DNA from: Kribbella sp. ALI-6-A
Lineage (GTDB): Bacteria; Actinomycetota; Actinomycetes; Propionibacteriales; Kribbellaceae
Assembly (NCBI RefSeq): GCF_001984195.1
Contig: NZ_MTQN01000010.1
Span: 1,178,001 to 1,242,000 of the forward strand
Direction of reading: 5' to 3'
Length of the DNA stretch: 64,000 nucleotides
Both the position numbers and the translations under genes were made by a program. Each line of letters begins with the position of its first letter. The stretch's first letter is position 1. Of this stretch, positions 51,787 to 60,864 are shown one piece after another. Under the pieces are notes generated by a model. The model saw only the letters and a program-made list of their open reading frames with translations, was not told the DNA's origin and did not search any database.

Positions 51787-51834
51787 GACCGGGTGCTGGG
51801 CCGTGGCCCAATCCGTTGCCGTCGGCACCCGGTC
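51787..51834. terminator. bidirectional terminator between convergent genes
   Basis: Perfect 10-bp inverted repeat GACCGGGTGC (51787-51796) / complement (51825-51834), with a second hairpin TGGGCC-GT-GGCCCA (51797-51810) directly inside. It sits 35 nt past the PIG-L stop and 12 nt past the stop of the transporter gene. Confidence 0.75.
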
Positions 51835-51845
51835 TCCGCGCGGGC

Positions 51846-53195
51846 TCAGGACGCGTCGGCCTTGCGGACCCAGACCTCGCGGATGATCAGCAGGACGGCG
51901 GCCGCGGTCGGGATCGCCAGCAGCGCGCCGACGACACCGAGCAGTGCGCCGCCGAGCAGTGCGGCGATCACCGTGACGGCGCCGGGGATGTCGACCGCGC
52001 GACGCATGATCCGCGGCGCGACGACGTAGTTCTCGACCTGCTGGTAGATCACGCCGTAGATCAGGCAGGCGACGCCGACCCAGAGCCCGTCGGTGAAGCC
52101 GATCGCGGCCACCAGCACGACACCGATCAGCCCACCGACCATCGGGATGAACGCGGTGAACATCACCACGATCGCCAGCGCCACGGCGTACTGGTTGAGG
52201 CCGACGATCTCCAGGAACACGAACATGAAGAACCCGGCGCACAGCGCGACCAGGAACTGACCGCTGACGTAGCCGCCGACCCGGCCGAGCACCTCGTCGC
52301 CGAGGATCGAGACCCGGTTGCGCCGGCTGGCCGGGACCAGGCTGTACGCCGCGCGCTTGACCGACGGCAGCGAGGCCAGGAAGTACAGCGTCAGGATGAG
52401 GACCGTGAAGCCGGAGAACAGCGCGTTCGCGACCACCTTGCCGACGCCGAGCACACCGCCGAAGGCGCGCTGGGCCAGCGCCGGGTCCTGAACGTAGTCC
52501 TTCGCCTTGTCGATGAACTGGTAGCGCTGGTCCAGCTCCTCCAGCGTCTTCGAGTTGTTCAGCAGGTCGAGCCAGTCAGGCGCGTTCTTGATCAGGCCGT
52601 TGATCTGCTCGGTGACCACCGGCACGATCGCGAACCCGACGCCGGCGACCGCGAGGATCATCAGCAGGAACACCACACCGACCGCGAGCCCACGCTTCAG
52701 CCCGCGCCGCATGAACCACTCGACCAGCGGGTTCAGCCCGACCGCGATGAACATCGACACGACCAGCAGGATCAGCACCGACCGGGCCTGGCCGAGCGCG
52801 TTCCACAGTCCCCAGGCGACCAGGACGCCGAGCGCCGCGAAGAACCCGAAAACGAACGGGTTCGACCGGTGGATCGGGGGACCGGGCCGGCCCATGCCTT
52901 CGTCCGGGTGGCGCTCGTCCATCAGCAGCTGTCCGGCGAAGTTGTCGTCCGCCTCGCTCTGCGCGGCCGCCCGGGTGCGCACGGCCAAGAGCTCCGCCTG
53001 GTCGGCCGCGTCGTCCGCGTCGTCCGCTGACTCGTCCGCCCGCTCCGCCGCTCGCTCGGCCTGCAGCGCGGCGGCCTTGGCTTCGCGAGCAGCAGCCACC
53101 GCCTCGGAGTCACTCACCTCTTCGGCAGAGGCCGGCTCCGGGGTGCCGGCCGCCTTGCTGTCTTCTGTGGAGTTGTCGTCGCCGGCTGGCGTCAC
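51846..53195 (-). CDS. AI-2E family transporter with acidic coiled N-terminal extension
   Basis: A 449-aa membrane protein of the AI-2E/PerM family. Residues 1-105 form an extra, cytoplasmic, Ala/Glu/Asp-rich helical segment (AAALQAERAAERADESADD). The membrane core has the usual eight helices, with VLILLVVSMFIAVGLNPLVE at the start and ALLGGALLGVVGALLAIPTA at the end. The family exports small molecules or works as a Na+/H+ antiporter; the substrate is not known here. The GTG start at 53195 overlaps the stop of the DivIVA-domain gene, so the two are co-translated. Confidence 0.88.
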   Translation of the reverse strand: MTPAGDDNSTEDSKAAGTPEPASAEEVSDSEAVAAAREAKAAALQAERAAERADESADDADDAADQAELLAVRTRAAAQSEADDNFAGQLLMDERHPDEGMGRPGPPIHRSNPFVFGFFAALGVLVAWGLWNALGQARSVLILLVVSMFIAVGLNPLVEWFMRRGLKRGLAVGVVFLLMILAVAGVGFAIVPVVTEQINGLIKNAPDWLDLLNNSKTLEELDQRYQFIDKAKDYVQDPALAQRAFGGVLGVGKVVANALFSGFTVLILTLYFLASLPSVKRAAYSLVPASRRNRVSILGDEVLGRVGGYVSGQFLVALCAGFFMFVFLEIVGLNQYAVALAIVVMFTAFIPMVGGLIGVVLVAAIGFTDGLWVGVACLIYGVIYQQVENYVVAPRIMRRAVDIPGAVTVIAALLGGALLGVVGALLAIPTAAAVLLIIREVWVRKADAS

Positions 53196-54889
53196 TTCTG
53201 GTCCTTCGGCCTGCGCTTGGTCTCAACGGCGGACTCGTCCTGGCCGCCCTTCGGCGCGAACGGGCTCTCCGCGGTGATCCGGGTCTCCTCGTTGGCCAGG
53301 TCCTCGAGCCGGAACTCGTCGATCTTGGTCGAGTCCTTCGGCTCGTCGGCCGCCGCCGGCTTCGTCTCCTTGTCGAGCAGCTCCGGGTCAACCTTCAGCG
53401 CGGTGTCGATCCGCGTCTCGTCGACCCGCGCCGCACCGGCGTCCGGCCCCGCGAACGGGCTCCGTCCGGTGAACACCGTCTTCTCCTCCGGCGCCTCCGC
53501 CTTCGGGTCGACCGGGTAGGAGTTGTCACCCGGCGCCTTGTACGACGAGTCCACCGGGTACGCCGTGGCACCGGCCGGTGCCGCGAACGGGTTGTTCTTC
53601 GGGGCGTCGGCGAACGGATTCGCCGACGAGTTCTCCGCGGCGGAGTCGCCCGGCGCGAACGGGCCGGCCGACGCGCCCGCGGCGAACGGGCTGGACGCCT
53701 TCGAGGACGAGTTGTCCGCCGACGAGTCGGCCGGTGCGTCCGCGTCGTTGGCCGGCGCGTCGTTGCTCGGCGCGGCGTACGAGCTGGGCTGGTACGACTT
53801 CGGCGCCGCGAACGGGTTCTCGTACGCCGGTGCGGCCGTCTCGGAGTCGAGCTCGGCGGCCTGGCGGGCGATGTTGCTCGCGATGTCGTTCAGCCCGGCG
53901 ATCTGCGCCAGGATTCCGTCGCGCCGCTTCGCCAGCCGCTCGGTCTCCCGGGCGACGATCGTCCGCGACCGCTCGGCCTCGTCGGCCGCGCTGGCCAGCT
54001 CCGCCTCGGCCCGCGTGCGCGCCGCCGTCAGCACCTGCTCGGCCTCACGCCGGGCGCGGGTCAGCGTACGCTCGGCCGACTCCTCGGCCTCGGCGCGAAT
54101 CTTGCGCGCCTGCGCGGTCGCCTCCGCGACCCGCCGCTCGGAAGCCTCGGCGGCCTCCTTCATCTGGGTCGTCAGGTTCTCGGTGTCGGCAGCGATCTGC
54201 GCGTGCTTGTCGGCCAGCTCCTTGGCCTGCTGCTCACGCTCGTCGGCCAGCCGTGCCCGCAGCGCCGCCGACTCGCGCTGGATCGCGGTCCGGATCTTCT
54301 CGGCCTCGTGCAGCGCGCCGTTCTTCAGCGTGCTCGACTGCGACTCGGCGGTCAGCTGCAGCTGCTCGGCCTTGCGCCGGGCGGCCTGCAGCACTTCCTG
54401 CGCCTCGGTCTCCGCCGTCCGGCGGATCTCCGCCGCGTCACCCTCGGCGGTCCGGCGGATGCTGTCGGCCTCGTTCAGCGCGACGGTCCGGATGTCCTGT
54501 GCCTCACGCTCACCGGTCGCCCGGGCCGCGGCCGCCTCCTTGGCCGCGGTCGACCGCAGCTCCTGGGCCTCGCGGCGGGCCTCCTCGAGCGCTTCCTGCG
54601 CCTGGTCCTGGGCGAGCCGCAGGATCTGCGCGGCCCGGTCACCCAGACCGGCGTACGACGGGTTCGCGCTGGCCTCGAGCTGCCGCTTGGCTTCCTCGAG
54701 CTGGCGCTGCAACGGCGCGGCGTTGGTCTGCAGTTCCTCGGCCTTGCTCCGTGCCTCGGCCAGCTGCGCCTCGAGCGCACGGACGTAGTCGTCCACCGCG
54801 TGTTTGTCGTACCCACGGCGCGCGACGGGGAATCCCCCGGCCGCGGTCGCCGTACGGTCGAAGAACGGCAGGCTCGACTCGTCGCCCAT
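53192..54889 (-). CDS. DivIVA-domain coiled-coil protein with PFA-repeat tail
   Basis: A 565-aa cytoskeleton-like protein. The N-terminal DivIVA-type domain (about 1-60) includes GFPVARRGYDKHAVDDYVRA, the part that binds curved membrane. A long Ala/Glu/Arg coiled coil (about 60-350) has regular heptads. The tail (about 355-565) is disordered, Pro/Ala/Asp-rich, with seven copies of a PFA motif (NPFAA, SPFAA, GPFAP, NPFAD, NPFAA, SPFAG, SPFAP). Long DivIVA/FilP-like proteins organise the cell pole of filamentous actinobacteria. ATG 54889 is chosen as the first one leading into the DivIVA motif. Confidence 0.85.
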   Translation of the reverse strand: MGDESSLPFFDRTATAAGGFPVARRGYDKHAVDDYVRALEAQLAEARSKAEELQTNAAPLQRQLEEAKRQLEASANPSYAGLGDRAAQILRLAQDQAQEALEEARREAQELRSTAAKEAAAARATGEREAQDIRTVALNEADSIRRTAEGDAAEIRRTAETEAQEVLQAARRKAEQLQLTAESQSSTLKNGALHEAEKIRTAIQRESAALRARLADEREQQAKELADKHAQIAADTENLTTQMKEAAEASERRVAEATAQARKIRAEAEESAERTLTRARREAEQVLTAARTRAEAELASAADEAERSRTIVARETERLAKRRDGILAQIAGLNDIASNIARQAAELDSETAAPAYENPFAAPKSYQPSSYAAPSNDAPANDADAPADSSADNSSSKASSPFAAGASAGPFAPGDSAAENSSANPFADAPKNNPFAAPAGATAYPVDSSYKAPGDNSYPVDPKAEAPEEKTVFTGRSPFAGPDAGAARVDETRIDTALKVDPELLDKETKPAAADEPKDSTKIDEFRLEDLANEETRITAESPFAPKGGQDESAVETKRRPKDQK

Positions 54890-54966
54890 CCCTGAGTGTC
54901 CCTTCTGGCGGAGCGGATGAATCCCCCAGCGTAAGCCTGTCAGAGACCGGGCCCACAAACCTAACC

Positions 54967-55071
54967 GGCGGACGTGCACCACTGATCAACCCACCCAGGA
55001 GCGCCCCGCGAACCCGAATCGAGCGTGGCCCGGCTCAGGAGCGGGAGGTTGGTCAGTGGTGCATGTCCGCC
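54967..55071. repeat. 25-bp near-perfect inverted repeat (105 nt span)
   Basis: Arms 54967-54991 and 55047-55071 match at 23 of 25 positions. The two exceptions are G-U pairs in a plus-strand RNA, so the stem is unbroken in that strand only. The loop is 55 nt. It starts 10 nt after the ccr stop and lies upstream of the DivIVA-domain gene. It could terminate ccr or form a structured RNA. Confidence 0.75.
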
Positions 55072-55081
55072 TGAACGCCCT

Positions 55082-56413
55082 CTACTTGTCGCGGAAGCGG
55101 TTGATCTTGTCCAGGTGCCGAGCTCGCAGCTCCTCGTCGCGCACCCCGAGCCCTTCGGTCGGCGCCAGCGTGAGCACGCCGACCTTGCCCTGGTGCAGGT
55201 TGCGATGCACGTCGTACGCCGCCTGGCCGGTGTCCTCCAGCGAGTAGACCCGGCTCAGCGTCGGGTGCACCATGCCCTTGGCGATCAGCCGGTTCGCCTC
55301 CCAGGCCTCGCGGTAGTTGGCGAAGTGCGAGCCGATGATGCGCTTGAGGTTCATCCACAGGTACCGGTTGTCGTACTCGTGCATGTAGCCCGACGTCGAC
55401 GCGCAGGTGACGATCGTGCCGCCGCGCCGGGCGACGTACGTCGACGCGCCGAAGGTCTCCCGGCCGGGGTGCTCGAACACGATGTCCGGGTCGTCGCCGC
55501 CGGTCAGCTCGCGGATCCGCGCGCCGAACCGCTTCCACTCCTTCGGGTCCTGCGTCGCCGGGTCCGACCAGAACCGGTAGTCCTCGGCGTTGCGGTCGAT
55601 GATCAGCTCGGCGCCCATCGCGCGGCAGATCTCCGCCTTCTCCGGCGACGACACGACACACACCGGGATCGCGCCGCCGTTCAGCGCGAACTGCGTGGCG
55701 TACGACCCGAGCCCGCCCGACGCGCCCCACACCAGCACGACGTCGCCCTGCTTCATGTTCGCGCCGTTGGCCGAGACCAGCTGCCGGTACGCCGTGCTGT
55801 TGACCAGCCCCGGCGACGCGGCCTCTTCCCACGTGAGGTGCGCGGGCTTCGGCATCAGCTGGTTCGACTTCACCAGCGCCAGTTCGGCCAGTCCGCCGAA
55901 GTTGGTCTCGAAACCCCAGATCCGCTGCTCCGAGTCGAGCATCGTGTCGTTGTGGCCGTCGGGGGACTCCAGCTCGACCGACAGGCAGTGCGCGACGACC
56001 TCGTCGCCGGGCTTCCACGCGTTGACGCCGGGGCCGGTCCGCAGGACGACGCCGGCCAGGTCGGAGCCGACCACGTGGTAGGGCAGGTCGTGCCGGGCGG
56101 TGAGCGGCGAGAGTTTGCCGTACCGCTTGAGGAAGGAGAACGTCGACACCGGCTCGAAGATCGACGTCCAGACGGTGTTGTAGTTGATCGCGCTGGCCAT
56201 CACCGCGACCAGCGCCTCGCCGGGACCGAGCTCCGGCGTCGGCACGTCGTCCAGGTGCAGGCTCTTGCGCGGATCCTTCTCCCGGGTCTCCAGACCCTCG
56301 AACAGTTCGGTCTCGTCGGCGTGCACGGTGATCCCGCGATAGTGGTCGGGCACGTCGAGAGAGCCGACGGCGGCGCTGTCACCGGCGAGGATCGCGTCGA
56401 GGATCTGCTTCAC
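55082..56413 (-). CDS. ccrA: crotonyl-CoA carboxylase/reductase
   Basis: A 443-aa NADPH-dependent enoyl-CoA reductase of the MDR family that carboxylates crotonyl-CoA to ethylmalonyl-CoA. CO2-pocket residues known from this family are present: Asn in ASAINYNTVWTS, Phe/Glu in IWGFETNFGG, and His in IIGSHFANYREA. This indicates the carboxylating enzyme rather than a plain Ccr-like reductase. NADPH site: VLVWGASGGLGSYATQFAL. The GTG start at 56413 has AGGAGGT 7 nt upstream. An ATG between them is out of frame and stops at once. It supplies the mutase at 7748-9724. Confidence 0.94.
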   Translation of the reverse strand: MKQILDAILAGDSAAVGSLDVPDHYRGITVHADETELFEGLETREKDPRKSLHLDDVPTPELGPGEALVAVMASAINYNTVWTSIFEPVSTFSFLKRYGKLSPLTARHDLPYHVVGSDLAGVVLRTGPGVNAWKPGDEVVAHCLSVELESPDGHNDTMLDSEQRIWGFETNFGGLAELALVKSNQLMPKPAHLTWEEAASPGLVNSTAYRQLVSANGANMKQGDVVLVWGASGGLGSYATQFALNGGAIPVCVVSSPEKAEICRAMGAELIIDRNAEDYRFWSDPATQDPKEWKRFGARIRELTGGDDPDIVFEHPGRETFGASTYVARRGGTIVTCASTSGYMHEYDNRYLWMNLKRIIGSHFANYREAWEANRLIAKGMVHPTLSRVYSLEDTGQAAYDVHRNLHQGKVGVLTLAPTEGLGVRDEELRARHLDKINRFRDK

Positions 56414-56570
56414 GTCATACCTCCTGGAGCGGCGGTCGGGTGAGCGGAACTTACCGCCGAGTATGCCCGGGTCGCTGTGCTGCGTGACACAGTTCGCGGC
56501 CGGTGAGACGACCGTCACTTTTTCAGTCCACCGATGACAGTGGTCTTATCGCGGGGACTGTCCTTCGATG

Positions 56571-57488
56571 TCAGCGCACACGGGTGTGCAGCCGGACCTG
56601 GGTTCCCGCGCTCCCGGAGCGGACCTGGACCAGGTCGCACAGCTGGTTGGCCAGCCAGACGCCCCGGCCGCCGAGTCCTTCGGCCGGTGGAAGCACCCGT
56701 CCGACCAGCAGGTTGTCGATCCGGCCGCTGTCGGCGACGTCGCAGATCAGGTGGCCGTCGGCCGGCCACCACGACAGCGTCCCGCTGCCGCCACCGAAGC
56801 GGACGGTGTTCGTGCAGATCTCGTGCAGGGCCAGCTCGAGATCCTCGACCCGTTCCTCGGGCAGGCCGAACGCCCGAGCCGCCGCGTTCACCCGCTGCCG
56901 TACGACGTTGAGATCGCCCCGGCCGAACTCCTGCCGCTCGGCCCGTGCCGGTACGGCGGGAAGCGGGCTCCGGAAAGCGGCTTCGGCGGAGTCCCGGGCA
57001 TCGCCCGTCGCGGCCAGGTGAACGTCGTCCGGGTCGAGCGGGAGCGCGGCCGAGTACGGGCAGCGCAGGTGGAACCGGCCGGGCACCTCGTCAAAGGCGA
57101 CGTCGAGCAGCAGCTCGTGCAGCGCCGCCTCCTCCAGTTCGGCGGACGAGCGGCCCGGGTACGCCGGCTCGCCGAGGCCGCGCAGCGGGATGTCCGGCGC
57201 CTGCTCGAGCAGCGTGCGCCACAGCGGGATGATCCGCGCCGGGTTGCGGCCGAGCTGGGTCATGTCGAGAAAGATCACCTGGTCGGCGATGCCTTCGAGC
57301 GCCTTGCGCAGCAGGCTGTTGCGCTCCTCGGGCAGTACGGCGACCACGGTCTCGCCCGTGGCCAGACCGTCCCGCGCGTAGGCGCCGGCCTGCCGGACGA
57401 AATCGTCCTCATCGGTGTAGACGAAGGCATCGTGCCGGAACCCCGCCGGGGCGGGGTCGTGGTGGCCGAGATCGCTGCCGATCAGCAC
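56571..57488 (-). CDS. MEDS-domain sensor with anti-sigma-type (HATPase_c_2) kinase domain
   Basis: A 305-aa soluble regulator. The N-terminal MEDS domain (about 1-165) has RHDAFVYTDEDDFVRQAGAY, GETVVAVLPEERN and the PALINDROME-like loop of the family around IIPLWRTLL. The C-terminal RsbW-like ATPase (about 200-305) has ELALHEICTNTVRFGG (N box), ICDVADSG (G1) and GGRGVWLANQLCDLVQ (G2). These proteins control sigma factors or phosphatases in partner switching. No sigma gene is adjacent. ATG 57488. It lies 157 nt upstream of ccrA on the same strand. Confidence 0.88.
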   Translation of the reverse strand: MLIGSDLGHHDPAPAGFRHDAFVYTDEDDFVRQAGAYARDGLATGETVVAVLPEERNSLLRKALEGIADQVIFLDMTQLGRNPARIIPLWRTLLEQAPDIPLRGLGEPAYPGRSSAELEEAALHELLLDVAFDEVPGRFHLRCPYSAALPLDPDDVHLAATGDARDSAEAAFRSPLPAVPARAERQEFGRGDLNVVRQRVNAAARAFGLPEERVEDLELALHEICTNTVRFGGGSGTLSWWPADGHLICDVADSGRIDNLLVGRVLPPAEGLGGRGVWLANQLCDLVQVRSGSAGTQVRLHTRVR

Positions 57489-57581
57489 CTCAACAGATTA
57501 GCCCCGTATTCACCCGTTGTGACCGTCTGAGGTGAGTCTTCGCAAGATCTTCACGCTGTGTCAGCAACTGAATCGAGTGGG

Positions 57582-58013
57582 TCAGCGCGCGGGTTCGACC
57601 AGCTCGACCAGGACTCCGCCCGCGGACCGGGGGTGGAGGAAGTTGACCCGCGAGCCGGCGGTGCCGCGGCGCGGTTCGTCGTACAGGAGCTGGGCGCCGC
57701 GTTCGCGCAGGACCGCGGAGACCTCGTCGAGGTTGCCGACCCGGTAGGCGAGCTGCTGGATGCCGGGGCCGTTGCGGTCCAGGAACTTGGCGATCGGCGA
57801 GCTGTCCGACAGCGGCGCGAGCAGCTGGATCGACGAACCCGAGTCACCGACCGACAGCATCGCCTCGCGCACGCCCTGCTCCTCGTTGACCTCCTCGTGC
57901 GCGACCGTCATGCCGAAGGTCTCGGCGTAGAACCGGACGGCCTCGTCGAAGTCGGCGACCGCGACACCGACGTGGTCGATCGCCTCGAACAGGGTCTTGG
58001 TGACTGGCTCCAT
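57582..58013 (-). CDS. mce: methylmalonyl-CoA epimerase
   Basis: A 143-aa VOC-fold enzyme interconverting (2R)- and (2S)-methylmalonyl-CoA, also used for ethylmalonyl-CoA. Metal ligands: His in [18 protein letters not shown], His in the bacterial version replaced by Gln-rich [11 protein letters not shown], and Glu in GVLVELVEP. The family motif [17 protein letters not shown] is complete. Its divergent neighbours encode acetyl-CoA acetyltransferase and MeaB, so this is a C4/C3 acyl-CoA cluster. ATG 58013; only 94 nt to the divergent thiolase start, so the promoters are shared. Confidence 0.92.
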   Translation of the reverse strand: MEPVTKTLFEAIDHVGVAVADFDEAVRFYAETFGMTVAHEEVNEEQGVREAMLSVGDSGSSIQLLAPLSDSSPIAKFLDRNGPGIQQLAYRVGNLDEVSAVLRERGAQLLYDEPRRGTAGSRVNFLHPRSAGGVLVELVEPAR

Positions 58014-58107
58014 GCGACCAAGAGTGGCCTGGCCGGTGGTCGGATGCCAACGAGTGTGGCCGACGCGACACCGTCGTACCAGTGTTCTCGCAGGTATCGT
58101 GAAGAGC

Positions 58108-59325
58108 ATGTCTGACACCTCCTCCAGCTCGCAGAGCGAAACCGTCATCGTCGCCGGCGCCCGGACCCCGATCGGGCGGCTGCTGGGCGGCCTCAAGGGC
58201 TTCACCGGCGCCGAGCTCGGTGGGTTCGCGATCAAGGGTGCGCTGGCCAAGGCCGGCCTCGCGCCCGAGCAGGTCGAGTACGTGATCATGGGCCAGGTGC
58301 TGCAGGCCGGCGCCGGCCAGATCGCCGCGCGCCAGGCCGCCGTCAAGGCCGGCATCCCGATGAACGTCCCGGCGATCACCATCAACAAGGTCTGCCTGTC
58401 CGGTCTGAACGCGATCGCCCTGGCCTCGCAGCTGATCCGGGCCGGCGAGTACGACGTCGTGGTGGCCGGCGGCATGGAGTCGATGACCAACGCGCCGCAC
58501 CTGCTGCCGAAGTCGCGCGAGGGCTTCAAGTACGGCGACACGACGCTGGTCGACTCGATGGCCTTCGACGGCCTGTGGGACGCGTTCACCGACCAGGCGA
58601 TGGGCGCGCTGACCGAGCAGCACAACACCGACGGCCTGAAGCTGTCCCGCGAGGAGCAGGACCAGTTCAGCGCCCGGTCGCACCAGTTGGCCGCCGAGGC
58701 CTGGAAGAACGGCGTGTTCGCCGACGAGGTGGTCCCGGTCGAGGTGCCACAGCGCAAGGGCGACCCGGTCGTCGTCGACACCGACGAAGGCATCCGCGGC
58801 GACACGACCGTCGACACCCTGTCGCGGCTGCGTCCGGCGTTCGGCAAGGACGGCACGATCACCGCCGGTTCGGCGTCGCAGATCTCCGACGGTGGCTGCG
58901 CCGTGGTCGTGATGAGCAAGAAGAAGGCCGAGGAGCTCGGCCTGACCTGGATCGCCGAGATCGGCGCGCACGGCTCGGTCGCCGGCCCGGACTCGTCGCT
59001 GCAGAGCCAGCCGGCCAACGCGATCGCCAAGGCCTGCGCCAAGCAGGGCATCGACCCGGCGTCGCTGGACCTGATCGAGATCAACGAGGCGTTCGCCGCG
59101 GTCGGCATCGCCAGCGCCCGCGAGCTGAACGTCGACCTCGACAAGGTCAACGTGAACGGCGGCGCGATCGCACTCGGCCACCCGATCGGCATGTCCGGCG
59201 CCCGTCTCGTCCTGCACCTGGCGCTGGAGCTTCAGCGCCGCGGCGGCGGGACCGGAGCGGCCGGGCTGTGCGGTGGTGGCGGTCAGGGCGACGCGCTGAT
59301 CATCAGCGTTCCGGCCAAGGGCTGA
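58108..59325 (+). CDS. acetyl-CoA C-acetyltransferase (thiolase)
   Basis: A 405-aa biosynthetic thiolase condensing two acetyl-CoA to acetoacetyl-CoA. Nucleophile Cys96 in [11 protein letters not shown], His in the [17 protein letters not shown] region, and the second Cys in [11 protein letters not shown] are all in place. Length is standard (about 390-405). ATG 58108 with GAAGAG a few nt upstream. It begins the route acetoacetyl-CoA to crotonyl-CoA to ethylmalonyl-CoA together with the duplicated dehydrogenase at 31943 and ccrA. The next gene (meaB) begins 34 nt later. Confidence 0.94.
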   Translation: MSDTSSSSQSETVIVAGARTPIGRLLGGLKGFTGAELGGFAIKGALAKAGLAPEQVEYVIMGQVLQAGAGQIAARQAAVKAGIPMNVPAITINKVCLSGLNAIALASQLIRAGEYDVVVAGGMESMTNAPHLLPKSREGFKYGDTTLVDSMAFDGLWDAFTDQAMGALTEQHNTDGLKLSREEQDQFSARSHQLAAEAWKNGVFADEVVPVEVPQRKGDPVVVDTDEGIRGDTTVDTLSRLRPAFGKDGTITAGSASQISDGGCAVVVMSKKKAEELGLTWIAEIGAHGSVAGPDSSLQSQPANAIAKACAKQGIDPASLDLIEINEAFAAVGIASARELNVDLDKVNVNGGAIALGHPIGMSGARLVLHLALELQRRGGGTGAAGLCGGGGQGDALIISVPAKG

Positions 59326-59359
59326 CGGCCCCGCCATCGCCAGGGCCGATACTGACCTG

Positions 59360-60316
59360 ATGTCACGACGTACGCCGCCGGTCGCCGAACTCGTCGAACG
59401 CGCCCGGGACGGTGAGTCCCGGGCCGTCGCGCGGCTGATCTCGCTGGTCGAGGACGAGTCGCCGCTGCTGCGCGAGGTGATGGCCGCGCTCGCCCCGCAC
59501 GCGGGCCGGGCGCACATCGTCGGGATCACCGGGTCGCCCGGCGTGGGCAAGTCGACGTCCACGTCGGCGCTCGTCACGGCGTACCGGGCGACCGGCAAGC
59601 GGGTCGGCGTACTGGCGGTGGATCCGTCGTCGCCCTTCTCCGGCGGGGCGTTGCTCGGCGACCGGGTGCGGATGCAGGAGCACGCGACGGACCCCGGGGT
59701 GTTCATCCGGTCGATGGCGTCGCGCGGTCACCTCGGTGGCCTGGCCTGGACGACGCCGCAGGCGCTGCGGGTGCTCGACGCGGCCGGCTTCGACGTCGTC
59801 CTGGTGGAGACGGTCGGGGTCGGGCAGTCGGAGGTGGAGATCGCCGGGATGGCCGACACGACGCTGATTCTGCTCGCGCCCGGGATGGGCGACGGGATCC
59901 AGGCGGCCAAGGCCGGCATCCTCGAGGTCGGCGACATCTACGTGGTGAACAAGGCCGACCGCGACGGCGTACAGAACGTCACCCGCGACCTGCGCGCGAT
60001 GCTCGCGCTGGCCGACCGGGAACCGGACGCGTGGAAGCCGCCGATCCTGAAGACGGTCGCGAGCCGCAACGAGGGCGTCGACGAGGTGGTCGAGGCGATC
60101 GAGCAGCGGCTGGAGTGGATGCGCGGGTCCGGCGTACTGGAGGAGCGGCGGCGCAGCCGGGCCCGGGACGAGATCGAGGCGATCGCGATGACGGCGTTGC
60201 GGTCGCGATTCGGGCATCTGCACGGGGACGCGCGGCTCGATGTGCTGGCGGCGAAGGTGGCGGCGGGGTCGACCGATCCGTACTCGGCGGCGGACGAGCT
60301 GATCTCGGCGTTGTGA
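59360..60316 (+). CDS. meaB: MeaB/ArgK-type GTPase chaperone of B12-dependent mutase
   Basis: A 318-aa G3E-family GTPase that loads and protects adenosylcobalamin on methylmalonyl-CoA or ethylmalonyl-CoA mutase. Walker A GSPGVGKST (58-66), switch region VLAVDPSSPFSGGALLGDRV and MEMBRANE-independent core VLVETVGVGQSE, NKADRDG (G4). The family C-terminal dimerisation arm ends DPYSAADELISAL. The target could be the mutase at 7748-9724 or a methylmalonyl-CoA mutase outside the window. ATG 59360; GATACT ends 7 nt before it, so the message may be leaderless if it is not read through from the thiolase. Confidence 0.94.
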   Translation: MSRRTPPVAELVERARDGESRAVARLISLVEDESPLLREVMAALAPHAGRAHIVGITGSPGVGKSTSTSALVTAYRATGKRVGVLAVDPSSPFSGGALLGDRVRMQEHATDPGVFIRSMASRGHLGGLAWTTPQALRVLDAAGFDVVLVETVGVGQSEVEIAGMADTTLILLAPGMGDGIQAAKAGILEVGDIYVVNKADRDGVQNVTRDLRAMLALADREPDAWKPPILKTVASRNEGVDEVVEAIEQRLEWMRGSGVLEERRRSRARDEIEAIAMTALRSRFGHLHGDARLDVLAAKVAAGSTDPYSAADELISAL

Positions 60317-60543
60317 GTTCTGGGTCGACCGGGGGCGCGGTGCGACAGTCGAGTACGCTCTGTCACACTGTGGCCGGTAGCGGTTGGATCAGCCCGAATC
60401 CGGGCAGGCATCCGGCGCTGCCGTCCGGTGAGCGACCTCCGTCTCACGGCGGCGCGCCGGTGGCTGCCATGCCCCCCGATCCGTTACAGAATGGATCTTG
60501 TCGCCGGTGATCCCGTAGGGTGAGCTGTGTTCAGACAGTGACA

Positions 60544-60556
60544 GATAGTGACTATC
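60544..60556. promoter_or_regulatory. short dyad in the 289-bp gap before the small membrane protein gene
   Basis: GATAG-TGA-CTATC, a perfect 5-bp dyad, with TGACA and AGTGAC copies just before it. It may be a regulatory site for the gene at 60606. The rest of 60317-60605 shows no gene or further clear signal. Confidence 0.35.
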
Positions 60557-60605
60557 CGTGATACAAACGCAGCGACCGAGTTGCCTGCGCACAAGGAGTG
60601 GTGAC

Positions 60606-60764
60606 ATGCCGAAGAAGCTGCTGATCTGGTCGGTCATCGCGTTTGCCGCCTTCTACCTGTTCACGCAACCGCAAGGGGCCGCTGACGCGGTCGGCGGGGC
60701 GTTCTCTGCTGTCGGCGACGCGTTCGGCAGTGTGATCACGTTCCTCACCGCGCTGTTCAACTGA
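60606..60764 (+). CDS. small single-pass membrane protein
   Basis: A 52-aa protein. Lys-Lys start, then LLIWSVIAFAAFYLFTQPQG (a membrane helix at about 5-18 ending in a small turn) and a second amphipathic, Gly/Ala/Phe-rich helix (FSAVGDAFGSVITFLTALF). AAGGAG lies 7 nt before ATG 60606. Its own hairpin terminator follows, so it is a separate transcript. No family function is known to me; this kind of short protein is easily missed by gene finders. Confidence 0.75.
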   Translation: MPKKLLIWSVIAFAAFYLFTQPQGAADAVGGAFSAVGDAFGSVITFLTALFN

Positions 60765-60776
60765 TCTTCGAATCGG

Positions 60777-60807
60777 GTGTCCCGCCACGAGCGTTCGTGC
60801 GGGACAC
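60777..60807 (+). terminator. terminator hairpin after the small membrane protein gene
   Basis: GTGTCCCGC-C-ACGA, loop GCGT, TCGTGCGGGACAC: a 13-bp stem with one bulged C, followed by TTGG. It starts 13 nt after the stop. Confidence 0.75.
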
Positions 60808-60864
60808 TTGGTGTGACGATCATGGCCGGGTGGCCGACAGCGGGGTGAACAGGGGAGTGAGCGG

